A DNA stretch of 45,737 nt, taken from Alphaproteobacteria bacterium. Lineage in GTDB: Bacteria > Pseudomonadota > Alphaproteobacteria > Bin95. The DNA lies in assembly GCA_022825195.1 (NCBI GenBank), contig JAJDYL010000205.1:1-45737 (forward strand), read 5' to 3'. A model generated the notes under the pieces. That model did no database searches and was not told the DNA's origin. It saw nothing but the letters and a program-made list of their open reading frames with translations. Both the position numbers and the translations under genes were made by a program. The stretch's first letter is position 1. The number at the start of each line of letters is the position of its first letter. This document shows, in pieces, positions 19,868 to 28,933 of this stretch.

Positions 19868-21631
19868 ATGAGCGTGAGGACCATGACCGGCGCCGAGATG
19901 ATCGTCAAAGCCCTCGTCGATCAGGGTGTCGAGGCGGTCTTCGGTTATCCCGGCGGCGCCGTGCTGCCGATCTATGACGAGATCTTCAAGCAGAACCGGC
20001 TGCGCCACTTTCTCGTCCGCCAGGAAGGCGGGGCGGTCCATGCCGCGGAAGGCTATGCCCGTTCGACCGGCAAGGTCGGCGTCGTGCTCGTGACTTCCGG
20101 GCCGGGCGCAACCAATGCGGTGACCGGCCTGACCGACGCGCTGATGGACAGCATCCCGATTGTCTGCCTGACCGGGCAGGTCCCGACCCACCTGATCGGC
20201 AACGACGCCTTCCAGGAAGCGGACACGACCGGCATTACCCGGCCCTGCACCAAGCACAATTACCTCATCCGGAGCCCCCGGGACGTCGCCTCCACGATTC
20301 ACGAGGCCTTCTATGTCGCGCGCAGCGGCCGTCCCGGTCCGGTCGTGGTGGATATCCCGAAGGATGTGCAGTTCGCCGCCGGCGTCTATCGCCCGCCGGA
20401 AGAGGTGAAGCACAAGAGCTACAAGCCCCGCACAAGGCCCGAGCCGCAAGCCGTGGAAGAGACCGTGGCGCTGATCGAGGCGGCGAAACGCCCGGTGGTC
20501 TATGTGGGCGGCGGCGTCATCAATTCCGGGCCGGCCGCGTCCCGCGCGCTGCGCCGGCTTGTCGAGGCGACGGGCTTTCCCTGCACGCAGACGCTGATGG
20601 GGCTCGGCGCCTTCCCCGCCTCGCATCCGCAGTCCATCGGCATGCTCGGCATGCACGGTCTCTACGAGGCCAATCTCGCCATGCACGGCGCCGACCTCAT
20701 CATCGCGGTGGGCGCCCGCTTCGACGACCGGGTGACCGGCCTCCTCTCCGGCTTCGCGCCGAATGCGAAGAAGGTGCATATCGACATCGACCCGTCCTCG
20801 ATCAACAAGAACGTCATCGTCGACGTGCCGGTCGTGGCGGACGCGGGCAAGGCGGTCGAGGCGATCCGGCGGCGCTGGTCGGCGCGCGGCGGGCGAACGA
20901 ACTACCGCGCCGTCGAAAAATGGTGGCGCGAGATCGCCAAATGGCGCAAGCGCGACTGCCTGAAATACGAGCATGACGACAAGGTCATCAAGCCGCAATA
21001 CGCACTCGAACGCCTGCAGGCGAAGATCGCCGGCCGCGACGATGTGTACGTGACCACGGAGGTCGGTCAGCACCAGATGTGGGCCGCGCAATTCCTCCGC
21101 TTCGAGCGGCCGCATCACTGGATGACCTCGGGCGGGCTCGGCACGATGGGCTACGGGCTGCCGGCCGCCATCGGCGTGCAGGTGGCGCACCCGGATGCGC
21201 TGGTGATCGATGTCGCCGGCGAGGCGTCGATCCTGATGAACATCCAGGAGCTTTCCACCGCCTCGCAATACCGGCTGCCGGTCAAGCTCTTCATCCTGAA
21301 CAACCAGTGGATGGGCATGGTGCGCCAGTGGCAGGAGCTGCTGCACGGCGAGCGCTATTCCGAGAGCTACACCGACAGCCTGCCCGATTTCGTGCGCCTC
21401 GCCGAAGCCTTCGGCTGGACCGGGCTTCGCGCGGAACGCCCGGAAGAGATGGATGACGTGATCGACGCGATGATCGCCGCCGACGGGCCGGTCATCGCGG
21501 ACGTGCAGGTCGCGCAGATGGAAAACTGCTTCCCGATGATTCCGTCCGGCAAGGCGCATAACGAGATGATCCTGGGCGGCATGGAAGACCCGGAGGCGGA
21601 GATCGACGCCGAAGGCATGGTCCTCGTCTAG
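19868..21631 (+). CDS. ilvB: Acetolactate synthase, large (catalytic) subunit
   Basis: This ThDP- and FAD-dependent enzyme condenses two pyruvates to 2-acetolactate, or pyruvate with 2-oxobutyrate, committing carbon to Val/Leu/Ile. The 587-residue protein has the N-terminal pyrimidine domain with VFGYPGGAVLPIYDEI and the cofactor glutamate in VRQEGGAVHAAEGYAR, a central FAD-linked domain (VGARFDDRVTG), and the C-terminal ThDP domain. In that domain the usual GDG...NN metal motif reads VAGEASILMN...LNNQWMGMVRQWQ; as I recall, the GEAS variant is common in alphaproteobacterial homologs. It is followed at 44 nt by the small subunit. The symbol ilvI would be equally valid. Confidence 0.95.
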   Translation: MSVRTMTGAEMIVKALVDQGVEAVFGYPGGAVLPIYDEIFKQNRLRHFLVRQEGGAVHAAEGYARSTGKVGVVLVTSGPGATNAVTGLTDALMDSIPIVCLTGQVPTHLIGNDAFQEADTTGITRPCTKHNYLIRSPRDVASTIHEAFYVARSGRPGPVVVDIPKDVQFAAGVYRPPEEVKHKSYKPRTRPEPQAVEETVALIEAAKRPVVYVGGGVINSGPAASRALRRLVEATGFPCTQTLMGLGAFPASHPQSIGMLGMHGLYEANLAMHGADLIIAVGARFDDRVTGLLSGFAPNAKKVHIDIDPSSINKNVIVDVPVVADAGKAVEAIRRRWSARGGRTNYRAVEKWWREIAKWRKRDCLKYEHDDKVIKPQYALERLQAKIAGRDDVYVTTEVGQHQMWAAQFLRFERPHHWMTSGGLGTMGYGLPAAIGVQVAHPDALVIDVAGEASILMNIQELSTASQYRLPVKLFILNNQWMGMVRQWQELLHGERYSESYTDSLPDFVRLAEAFGWTGLRAERPEEMDDVIDAMIAADGPVIADVQVAQMENCFPMIPSGKAHNEMILGGMEDPEAEIDAEGMVLV

Positions 21632-21675
21632 GATCGGCCCCGAATTCAGGCCGCCCGGCGCGAGGAGAGACCGGT

Positions 21676-22191
21676 TTGACCGCCACGGAGCAACCGCAGG
21701 AAAAACGCATCTTCGCCGTGGTCGTGGACAACGAGCCCGGCGTGCTGGCGCGCGTCATCGGCCTGTTTTCGGGCCGCGGCTACAATATCGAGAGCCTGAC
21801 GGTCGCCGAGACCGACCCGACCGGACACCTCTCCCGCATTACGATCGTCACCTCCGGCACGCTCATGGTGCTGGAGCAGATCAAGGCGCAGCTGGCAAGG
21901 CTCGTGCCCGTCCACGGCGTGTCGGACCTCACCCAGGAAGGCCCGCATGTCGAGCGCGAGCTTGTGCTGGTCAAGGTCGCCGGCGGCGGCGCCCGGCGGA
22001 TCGAGGCGCTGCGCATTGCCGACATCTTCCGCGCCCGCGTGGTGGACAGCACGCACCGGTCGTTCGTGTTCGAGGTGACCGGTTCGACGGAGAAGATCGA
22101 CGCCTTTATCGACCTGATGCGCCCGCTGGGCCTCGCGGACCTGGCGCGAACCGGTGTCGTGGCCATCGCCCGCGGCGCCGAGAGCATGTGA
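21676..22191 (+). CDS. ilvH: Acetolactate synthase, small (regulatory) subunit
   Basis: The small subunit activates the catalytic subunit and confers feedback inhibition by branched-chain amino acids. The 171-residue protein has an N-terminal ACT domain (about 10-85, FAVVVDNEPGVLARVIGLFS with GRGYNIESLTVAETD) and a second ACT-like half. The chosen start is TTG at 21676, 8 nt after GGAG (21664-21667); no ATG or GTG precedes the conserved start. Spacing to ilvB (44 nt) and ilvC (42 nt) suggests one transcript. The symbol ilvN is also used. Confidence 0.93.
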   Translation: MTATEQPQEKRIFAVVVDNEPGVLARVIGLFSGRGYNIESLTVAETDPTGHLSRITIVTSGTLMVLEQIKAQLARLVPVHGVSDLTQEGPHVERELVLVKVAGGGARRIEALRIADIFRARVVDSTHRSFVFEVTGSTEKIDAFIDLMRPLGLADLARTGVVAIARGAESM

Positions 22192-22233
22192 ACCGCCGCC
22201 AAGAGACACGACGACAGAAAGGAAGCCCGCCCC

Positions 22234-23253
22234 ATGCGCGTCTATTACGATCGCGACGCCGACCTCAACCTCATCAAGTCGCGGACCGTCGCCATACTGG
22301 GCTATGGCAGCCAGGGCCACGCCCACGCCAACAATCTGCGCGAAAGCGGCGTGGAGAACGTCATCGTCGGCCTGCGCGAAGGCTCCGGCAGCCGGCCGAA
22401 GGCCGAAGGCGCCGGCTTTACGGTGATGACGCCCGACGCGGCGGCGCGGACCGCCGATGTGGTGATGATGCTCACACCCGACGAGGGCCATTCCGCACTC
22501 TATTCCGGCGACCTCGCCGGCAATATGAAGGAAGGTGCCGCGCTCGCCGTCGCGCACGGGCTGTCGATCCACTTCAACCTCATCGAGCCGCGCTCGGACC
22601 TCGACGTGTTCATGGTCGCGCCCAAGGGCCCCGGCCACCTGGTGCGCTCCGAATATGTGCGCGGCGCCGGCGTGCCGAGCCTGCTCGCCGTCCACAGGGA
22701 CGCCTCAGGCAACTGCCAGGAACTCGGCCTCTCCTACGCCTGCGGCCTCGGCGCGGGCCGCGCCGGCGTCATCGAGACGACCATGAAGGAAGAGTGCGAG
22801 ACGGACCTGTTCGGCGAGCAGACCGTGCTCTGCGGCGGCATCACCTCGCTGATCCAGGCGGGCTACGAGACGCTCTGCGAGGCCGGCTACGCGCCTGAAA
22901 TGGCCTATTTCGAGTGTGTCCACGAAGTGAAGCTCATCGTGGACCTGATCTATGAAGGCGGGCTTGCGCAGATGCGCTACTCGGTCTCCAACACGGCGGA
23001 ATACGGCGATTACAGCCGCGGGCCCCGCGTCGTGGATGCCGGCGTGAAGGAGCGCATGAAGACCATCCTGGACGAAATCCAGTCCGGCGCCTTCGCGCGC
23101 GAATGGGTGCTGGAGAACGCCGCCGGGCAGGCGAGCTTCAAGGCCATGCGCCGGCGCGCGGCCGAGCATCCGGTGGAGGAAGTCGGCGCGCGCCTGCGCG
23201 GCATGATGCCGTGGATTGCCGAAAACGCGCTGGTGGACCGGTCCAAGAACTGA
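22234..23253 (+). CDS. ilvC: Ketol-acid reductoisomerase
   Basis: IlvC isomerises and reduces 2-acetolactate or 2-aceto-2-hydroxybutyrate with NADPH and magnesium. The 339-residue length marks the short class I form. The Rossmann motif [12 protein letters not shown] is at about 23-34, the cofactor loop [13 protein letters not shown] at about 47-59 has the two serines usual for NADPH use, and the knotted C-terminal domain carries the metal ligands in [10 protein letters not shown] and the [13 protein letters not shown] helix. A good ribosome binding site (AAAGGAAG) precedes the ATG. The third ilv gene of a likely ilvBHC operon. Confidence 0.96.
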   Translation: MRVYYDRDADLNLIKSRTVAILGYGSQGHAHANNLRESGVENVIVGLREGSGSRPKAEGAGFTVMTPDAAARTADVVMMLTPDEGHSALYSGDLAGNMKEGAALAVAHGLSIHFNLIEPRSDLDVFMVAPKGPGHLVRSEYVRGAGVPSLLAVHRDASGNCQELGLSYACGLGAGRAGVIETTMKEECETDLFGEQTVLCGGITSLIQAGYETLCEAGYAPEMAYFECVHEVKLIVDLIYEGGLAQMRYSVSNTAEYGDYSRGPRVVDAGVKERMKTILDEIQSGAFAREWVLENAAGQASFKAMRRRAAEHPVEEVGARLRGMMPWIAENALVDRSKN

Positions 23254-23324
23254 TTCCGCCGGCGCCCGGCCTGGGGCATCATGTCCTTGCAGGACAGGAC
23301 CATATCGGGAGAGGACGAACGCCC

Positions 23325-24404
23325 ATGAAAGCCGCCGTATTCCGTGAAGTCGGCAAGCCGCTCGAAATCGAGGATGTGCAGATCTCCAAGCCGGGTCCGC
23401 GCGAGGTGCTGGTGCGCACCGTGGCGGCCGGCGTCTGCCATTCCGACCTGCACTTCGTCGAGGGCCTCTACCCGGCGAAGCTGCCCATCGTGCTCGGCCA
23501 TGAGAGCGCCGGCATCGTCGAGCAGGTCGGCGAGCAGGTGACCTATGTGAAGAAGGGCGACCATGTCATCACCTGCCTCTCCGCCTTTTGCGGCGAGTGC
23601 GAATACTGCCTGACCGGCCATATGTCGCTCTGCGACAACCCGGACCTGCAGCGCCGCCCGGAGGAGGAGCCGCGGCTTGCCAAGGGCGGCGCGCCGATGA
23701 CGCAGTTCGCCAACCTCTCCTCCTATGCCGAGATGATGCTGGTGCACGAGCATGCGCTGGTGAAGGTGCGCGAGGACATGCCGCTCGACCGCGCCGCGCT
23801 CATCGGCTGCGGCGTGATGACGGGCGTGGGCGCGGTCTTCCACACCGCGAAGGTGGAGCCCGGCATGGATGTGGCGATCATCGGCTGCGGCGGCGTGGGC
23901 CTGTCGGCCGTCAACGGCGCGGCCATCGCCGGGGCCGGGCGGATCATCGCCATCGACACGGTGGGCTCGAAGCTGAACCTTGCCAAGGAGTTCGGCGCGA
24001 CGCACGTGATCGACGCGACCGGGCAGGACATGGTCGGCGAGGTGCGCGAGATCACCGGCGGCGGCGTCCACCACGCCATCGAGTGCATCGGCCTGAAGTC
24101 CACGTCCGAAAACGCCTTCCGCATGATCCGTCCCGGCGGCACGGCGACGATCGTCGGCATGGTGCCCGTCGGCACCAAGATCGAGCTGCACGGGCCGGAG
24201 TTCCTGCGCGAGAAGCGCATCCAGGGCTCGACCATGGGCTCCAACCGGTTCCGCGTGGACATGCCCCGCCTGGTGGACTTCTACCTGAATGGCAAGCTCC
24301 GCCTCGACGAGATGATCTCGCAGCGCATCGAACTCAAGGACATCAACCAGGCCTTCGATGACATGAAGTCCGGCAGCGTGGCGCGCAGCGTCATCATGTT
24401 CTGA
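23325..24404 (+). CDS. Zinc-dependent medium-chain alcohol dehydrogenase
   Basis: A 359-residue MDR-family dehydrogenase, expected to interconvert an alcohol and an aldehyde with NAD(P). The catalytic zinc ligands are visible as C38 (GVCHSDLH), H59/E60 (LGHES) and C162 (GCGVMTG). The structural zinc site is C89, C92, C95 and C103. The Rossmann loop is GCGGVG (about 187-192). The sequence feel is that of the class III/NDMA-dependent-like long form. The ATG follows GAGAGG. Its stop overlaps the next start (TGATG), so it heads a four-gene cassette of redox enzymes. The substrate cannot be read from the sequence. Confidence 0.85.
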   Translation: MKAAVFREVGKPLEIEDVQISKPGPREVLVRTVAAGVCHSDLHFVEGLYPAKLPIVLGHESAGIVEQVGEQVTYVKKGDHVITCLSAFCGECEYCLTGHMSLCDNPDLQRRPEEEPRLAKGGAPMTQFANLSSYAEMMLVHEHALVKVREDMPLDRAALIGCGVMTGVGAVFHTAKVEPGMDVAIIGCGGVGLSAVNGAAIAGAGRIIAIDTVGSKLNLAKEFGATHVIDATGQDMVGEVREITGGGVHHAIECIGLKSTSENAFRMIRPGGTATIVGMVPVGTKIELHGPEFLREKRIQGSTMGSNRFRVDMPRLVDFYLNGKLRLDEMISQRIELKDINQAFDDMKSGSVARSVIMF

Positions 24405-25570
24405 TGCTGCGCCCGGACGGCGTGCTCGAGGCGGCGCACGGCCTCGGCCCCGAGATCGAGGCGGCCGCGCCGGAGATCGACCGCGACCGGCGGCTCACGC
24501 CCGGCCTGCTCGATGCTTTGCATGAGCACAAGCTGTTCCGGATGCTGCTGCCGAAGCCCTATGGCGGGCTGGAGACGCCCCCGCCGCTGTTCTTCAAGAC
24601 CATCTCCGAGGTCGCGCGCCACGACGGCAGCACCGCCTGGTGCCTCTGCCAGGCGAACGGCTGCGCCATGGCAGCCGCCTATCTGGCCCCGGAGATCGCG
24701 GAGGAAATGTGGGGCGGCGATCCGGCGGCCGTACTCGCCTGGGGACCCGGGCCGGCCGAGGCCAGGGTTGTAGAGGGCGGATACCGGGCGGACGCGCGGA
24801 TTGCCTTCGCCAGCGGCGCGCGCCATGCGACCTGGCTCGGCGCGCATATGCCGGTGGTGGGCGGGGATGGCGAGCGCCAGCGCATGCCGGACGGCTCGCC
24901 GCTCATCCGCACCTTCCTGATGCCGGCCTCGACCATCGAGATCGAGGATATCTGGCACACGATCGGCCTGCGCGGCACGGCGAGCGACGGCTACACGCTG
25001 AAGGACCGCTTCGTGCCGGAGGCCTATACCACGGTCCGCGACCATGAGGACTGGCGGCAGCACGAGGCGCCGCTCTACCTCTTCCTCAGCATGAACATGT
25101 ACGCCATGGGCTTTGCCGGCACCGCGCTCGGCATCGCGCAAGGCGTGCTGGACGCCTTCATGGCGCTGGCGCAGGACAAGACGCCCCGCCTCCACAAGTC
25201 GCGCCTCGCCGACAACGACCTCGTCCATTACGACACCGCGCAGGCCGTCGCGCGCATCCGCTCGGCGCGCGCCTTCGTGCTTTCCGAGGTCGAGGATATC
25301 TGGGACGGCGCGCAGAACGCCGAACGGCTGGAGATCGAGGACCGGGTCCGCATCCGCCTCGCCTCCACCTTCGCCATCCACGAAGCGAAGACCGCGGCCG
25401 ATATGCTCTACGACGCGGCGGGCGCCAGCGCGATCTTCGCGGGGGCGGATTTCGAACGGCGCTTCCGGGACCTCCACTCCGTCACGCAGCAGCTCCAGGG
25501 CCGCAAGTCCCATTTCCGCACGGTCGGCGCCTTCCTGATGGGCCACCCGGCAGACACGTCGGTTGTCTAG
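24404..25570 (+). CDS. Acyl-CoA-dehydrogenase-fold flavoprotein, probable hydroxylase/monooxygenase
   Basis: A 388-residue protein of the acyl-CoA dehydrogenase fold. The N-terminal helical domain has the family stretch HKLFRMLLPKPYGG (about 41-54) and HDGSTAWCLCQANGC (about 73-87); a middle beta domain includes LRGTASDGYTLKDRFVP; a helical C-terminal domain ends the protein. HDGSTAW and the LRGT(A/G)S loop resemble flavin-dependent two-component hydroxylases (HsaA/DszC-like group D monooxygenases) rather than true acyl-CoA dehydrogenases; this is inference from remembered family patterns. No flavin reductase partner lies adjacent. It is coupled to both neighbours by overlaps (TGATG upstream, 8 nt downstream). 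Confidence 0.75.
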   Translation: MLRPDGVLEAAHGLGPEIEAAAPEIDRDRRLTPGLLDALHEHKLFRMLLPKPYGGLETPPPLFFKTISEVARHDGSTAWCLCQANGCAMAAAYLAPEIAEEMWGGDPAAVLAWGPGPAEARVVEGGYRADARIAFASGARHATWLGAHMPVVGGDGERQRMPDGSPLIRTFLMPASTIEIEDIWHTIGLRGTASDGYTLKDRFVPEAYTTVRDHEDWRQHEAPLYLFLSMNMYAMGFAGTALGIAQGVLDAFMALAQDKTPRLHKSRLADNDLVHYDTAQAVARIRSARAFVLSEVEDIWDGAQNAERLEIEDRVRIRLASTFAIHEAKTAADMLYDAAGASAIFAGADFERRFRDLHSVTQQLQGRKSHFRTVGAFLMGHPADTSVV

Positions 25571-26822
25571 GCTGGACTCGCTCTGGGCCCGGACGGCGCC
25601 GCCGGGACCCGACTGCGCGCCGCTCGACGGCGACACCGAGACCGAAATCGCCATTGTCGGCGCGGGGTTCACCGGCCTCTCCGCCGCCTTGCGTCTCTCG
25701 GCGCAGGGCGTTTCCTGCTGCGTGCTGGAGGCGAACGAGATCGGCTATGGCGGCTCGGGGCGCAATGTCGGCCTCGTCAATGCCGGGCTCTGGCTGCCGC
25801 CCGACAAGATCGAAGCCGCGCTCGGCAAGGAAAGGGGCGAGCGGCTGGTCTCGGCGCTGTCGGAGGCGCCCGACCGGGTGTTCGAGCTGATCGACCGGCA
25901 CGGCATCGACTGCGAGGCGACACGCACCGGCACCATCCACGCCGCCCACAGCCCTGCCGGACAGCGCGAACTGGTAGCCCGCCACGCCGCATGGTCGGAA
26001 CTCGGCGCGCCGGTGGAACTGCTCGACCGCGGCGAGGCGGCAAGAGCCATCGGCACGCGCACCTTCCATGGCGGCCTGCTCGACCGGCGCGCCGGCACCA
26101 TCAATCCGCTCGGCTATGCGCGCGGGCTCGCCCATGCCGCCACCCGCGCGGACGGACGCAATGCGGGCGCGCGCATCTTCGCCGGCACGCCGGTTTCAGG
26201 CCTCTCCGCCAGCGGGACCGGATGGGTCGTCGAGACGCCGCACGGCCGCGTGCGGGCGGACAAGGTGCTGCTTGCGACAAATGCCTATGGCGGCGGGCTC
26301 GGAGCGGACGCGGCCTATACGCCGATCCACTATTTCCAGATCGCCAGCAGGCCGCTCGGCGAGGCGGGCGCGGACATCATGCCGGACAGGCAGGGCGTGT
26401 GGGACACGGCGCCGGTGATGACCTCGGTCCGCCGGGACAGGGCCGGGCGGCTCGTCCTCGGCAGCATGGGCCGCCTCGCGGGACGGCTGTCCGAGCGCTG
26501 GGCCGACCGGGCGGCGCGCCGGCTGTTTCCGGCGCTGGGCAAGCTGGAATGGGAATGCGCCTGGCACGGGCGGATCGCGCTCACCCGCGACCACCTGCCC
26601 CGTCTGCTCACCCCGGCCCCCGGCCTCTGGGCGGTGATGGGCTATAACGGCCGCGGCATCGGCCCCGGCACAGTGCTCGGGCGCTGGATGGCCGACGCGG
26701 CGCTCGGCGGCGGGCCGCCGCCGCTGCCGGTCCGCGAGACCGGTCCGGACCGCCTGCGGCCGGTGCGCGCCGCCGCCTACGAAACCGCCTTCCGCGCCTG
26801 GCTGACGCTGAAGAGCCTCTGA
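25563..26822 (+). CDS. FAD-dependent oxidoreductase of the DAO/PuuB type
   Basis: A 419-residue flavoprotein of the D-amino-acid oxidase-like family, expected to oxidise an amine or amino acid. The dinucleotide-binding motif is VGAGFTGLSAALRL (about 32-45), followed by VLEANEIGYGGSGRN (about 54-68), and a C-terminal FAD contact VMGYNGRGIGPGT. The N-terminal SLWARTAPP before the Rossmann fold recalls gamma-glutamylputrescine oxidase relatives. The start is TTG at 25563, inside the end of the previous gene and without a clear ribosome binding site, so translation probably depends on coupling. Substrate unknown. Confidence 0.8.
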   Translation: MSRLDSLWARTAPPGPDCAPLDGDTETEIAIVGAGFTGLSAALRLSAQGVSCCVLEANEIGYGGSGRNVGLVNAGLWLPPDKIEAALGKERGERLVSALSEAPDRVFELIDRHGIDCEATRTGTIHAAHSPAGQRELVARHAAWSELGAPVELLDRGEAARAIGTRTFHGGLLDRRAGTINPLGYARGLAHAATRADGRNAGARIFAGTPVSGLSASGTGWVVETPHGRVRADKVLLATNAYGGGLGADAAYTPIHYFQIASRPLGEAGADIMPDRQGVWDTAPVMTSVRRDRAGRLVLGSMGRLAGRLSERWADRAARRLFPALGKLEWECAWHGRIALTRDHLPRLLTPAPGLWAVMGYNGRGIGPGTVLGRWMADAALGGGPPPLPVRETGPDRLRPVRAAAYETAFRAWLTLKSL

Positions 26823-26863
26823 ACGCGCGGGAGGCCGCAACCGCCCGGAGGGAGCGAGGCCCC

Positions 26864-27805
26864 ATGCAATTCGGACTTCACATCGGGCTGCGCGGCCCTG
26901 CGGGACAGCCGGATCCGCTCCGCCGGATCGCACGGCGCGCCGAAGCCGCCGGCTACGGCCATCTCGGCGTCAGCGACCATGTGGTTATCTCGCGCGCGCC
27001 CGGCACGACCTACCCCTACACGAAGGACGGGCGCTGGTTCGCCGAGGATACGGGCGAATGCCTGGAGCAGATGACGACGGTGGGCTTCCTCGCCGCCGCC
27101 ACCGAACGCATCCGGCTGCTGACCTCGGTCATGGTGCTCGGCCACCGCCCGCCCCTGCTCGCCGCAAAGATGCTGGCCACCGCCGACGTGCTCTCCGGCG
27201 GCAGGCTGACGCTCGGGGTCGGCGTCGGCTGGCTGCGCGAGGAATTCGACCTGCTGGACGCGCCGGAGTTCGACCGCCGGGGTGCTGTGGCGAACGAGAC
27301 GCTGGAAGCCTTCCGCAACCTCTGGACGGAGCCCGCGCCGTCCTATGCGGGGCAGCACGTAGCGTTCGACAATCTCCTGTTCTCACCGAAGCCCGCGCAG
27401 AAGCCGCATCCGCCGATCTGGGTCGGCGGCGAGAGCCCGGCGGCGCGGCGACGGGCCGGAAGGTTGGGCGACGCCTGGTATCCGTTGGGCAACCATCCCC
27501 GCTGGCGGTTCAACACGCCGGAACGCTACGCCGCCGGCCTTGCCCAGGTCAGGGAGATCGCTGAAGAAGCCGGACGCCCGCCGCCCGCCGGCAGCTTCTA
27601 CGCCATGTGGATCATGCCGGGCGACACGGTCCTCGACGAAGAGGGCAACCGCCGCCCCTTCACCGGGGAGCGCGGCGCCGTCCGCGACGATTTCGCCGCC
27701 TTCGCCGAAGCCGGCCTCGATACCCTCATCGTCGGCTACGAAAGCCCCGACGAGGACACCTGCATCCGCCGCCTGGAAGGCTTCGCCGAACTCGCCTGGG
27801 GATAG
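26864..27805 (+). CDS. Luciferase-like (LLM) class flavin/F420-dependent oxidoreductase
   Basis: A 313-residue TIM-barrel protein of the bacterial luciferase-like superfamily. Visible family features are the N-terminal FGLHIGLRG strand, AAATERIRLLTSVMVLGHRPPLLAAKMLATADVLSGGRLTLGVGVGW-type core (about 60-105) and PHPPIWVGGESPAARRRAGRLGDAW. Members use F420 or FMN; no F420 synthesis gene lies in the window, so the cofactor is unresolved. The ATG follows GGAGGG at 41 nt from the preceding oxidase gene, so co-transcription is plausible. It converges on the second LLM gene with 3 bp between stops. Confidence 0.82.
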   Translation: MQFGLHIGLRGPAGQPDPLRRIARRAEAAGYGHLGVSDHVVISRAPGTTYPYTKDGRWFAEDTGECLEQMTTVGFLAAATERIRLLTSVMVLGHRPPLLAAKMLATADVLSGGRLTLGVGVGWLREEFDLLDAPEFDRRGAVANETLEAFRNLWTEPAPSYAGQHVAFDNLLFSPKPAQKPHPPIWVGGESPAARRRAGRLGDAWYPLGNHPRWRFNTPERYAAGLAQVREIAEEAGRPPPAGSFYAMWIMPGDTVLDEEGNRRPFTGERGAVRDDFAAFAEAGLDTLIVGYESPDEDTCIRRLEGFAELAWG

Positions 27806-27808
27806 CGG

Positions 27809-28891
27809 TCAAGCGCGCAGCGCGGGGAGAACTTCGGTCTCGATCAGCTCTCTGGCGACGGCTCCGGAGCCGCCCCTGGCGGTGCGCCAGTTGCCGTTGA
27901 CGACGATCTTGTCGAGCCCCAGCTCCCGCAGCCCGACAAGCCGCTCCAGCACCTGCCCCGGCGATCCGACGGCGGCATATTCCTCGATGAACCCGGGCGT
28001 GAGCACGGCGGCCTGGGCAGAGTCCGCCTGCGTGTGTTTGTGCATGTCGTAGGCGTTGCGCAGCTTCTGCATCACCGCCCGGCTGCTGTCGGACAGCGGG
28101 CCGCTCGTCTTGCCGTGCATGACGGCGAAACGCGCAAAGACGGTCAGGTTGCCGCGTACCATGTCCCGGGCCGTTTCCATGTCGGGATGACAGCCGCAGG
28201 AGACATAGGCGCCGAAGCGCAGGCCGTCCGGATCGAGCCCGGCCGCTTTCCGCGCGGCGCGGGCGACGGCGATGCCCCAGGCGATCCGCTCCGGCGACGC
28301 GCCGAGGGCGAACATCACCCTGTCGGCCTGGCGCGCCGCGACGGCGATGACCTTCGGCCCGGTCGCCGCGACCTCGACCGGCGCCTTGCCGTCTCTGGCC
28401 ACGGTGCCCGCCATCCACCGGATCCGGCTTGCATCCGGCGTCTCGGCGAGCGCCAGGGTCTCCACCGGCGGCGCGGATGCGACCGGGATATCGACGAGTT
28501 CGTCGAACGGCACCTCGCCGCCGGAAAGATAAGTCTGGAGGTGGCGAAGGTAGCGTTCGAACTGCCTGAGCCGCGCCGGCGCCCTGCCGAGATGGGCGAG
28601 CGCGGAATCGCCCCGGCCGATGCCGAGCGTCATCCGCCCGTGCGAGACGCTGTGCACCGTCGCCGTCGCCGAGGCCAGGACCGCGGCGGTGCGCGTGACC
28701 GGATTGGACACGCCCGTCCCGAGCTTCAGCCGCCCGGTCGAGGTCGCCGCCATGGCGAGCGCGACGAAGGAATCCGCGGCGAGGTTCTGGGAATCGACGA
28801 CAATTATGCCGTCCCAGCCGGCTTCCTCCAGCGCCCGGGCTTCATGGACGATGCCGCGCGGCGCCGGCATGCAGCCGGTCCAGACCTCCAT
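27809..28891 (-). CDS. Luciferase-like (LLM) class oxidoreductase, MER-like
   Basis: A 360-residue luciferase-like TIM-barrel protein, clearly different from its convergent neighbour. It shows GIIVVDSQNLAADSFVALAMAA, LKLGTGVSNPVTRTAAVLASA and LGIGRGDSALAHLG, a pattern of methylenetetrahydromethanopterin reductase-like members, and PVEVAATGPKVIAVAARQADRVMFALG in the second half. The cofactor (F420 or FMN) and substrate are unknown. It lies 42 nt downstream of gltA on the same strand and may be read through from it, although no functional link with citrate synthase is known to me. Confidence 0.8.
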   Translation of the reverse strand: MEVWTGCMPAPRGIVHEARALEEAGWDGIIVVDSQNLAADSFVALAMAATSTGRLKLGTGVSNPVTRTAAVLASATATVHSVSHGRMTLGIGRGDSALAHLGRAPARLRQFERYLRHLQTYLSGGEVPFDELVDIPVASAPPVETLALAETPDASRIRWMAGTVARDGKAPVEVAATGPKVIAVAARQADRVMFALGASPERIAWGIAVARAARKAAGLDPDGLRFGAYVSCGCHPDMETARDMVRGNLTVFARFAVMHGKTSGPLSDSSRAVMQKLRNAYDMHKHTQADSAQAAVLTPGFIEEYAAVGSPGQVLERLVGLRELGLDKIVVNGNWRTARGGSGAVARELIETEVLPALRA

Positions 28892-28933
28892 GAGCGATGC
28901 TTTCCCCGATATGACGCGACTGCGGTCGGCGCC

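Noticed and set aside
21211..21250. Degenerate ThDP motif (GEAS instead of GDGS) in IlvB as a sign of a non-acetolactate enzyme
   Set aside because: The rest of the protein and the adjacent small subunit and ilvC fit acetolactate synthase, and I recall the same variant in alphaproteobacterial homologs.
23283..23295. Small inverted repeat GTCCT-TGC-AGGAC between ilvC and the alcohol dehydrogenase gene as a terminator
   Set aside because: Only five base pairs and no T-run; the following gene may simply be read from the ilv promoter.
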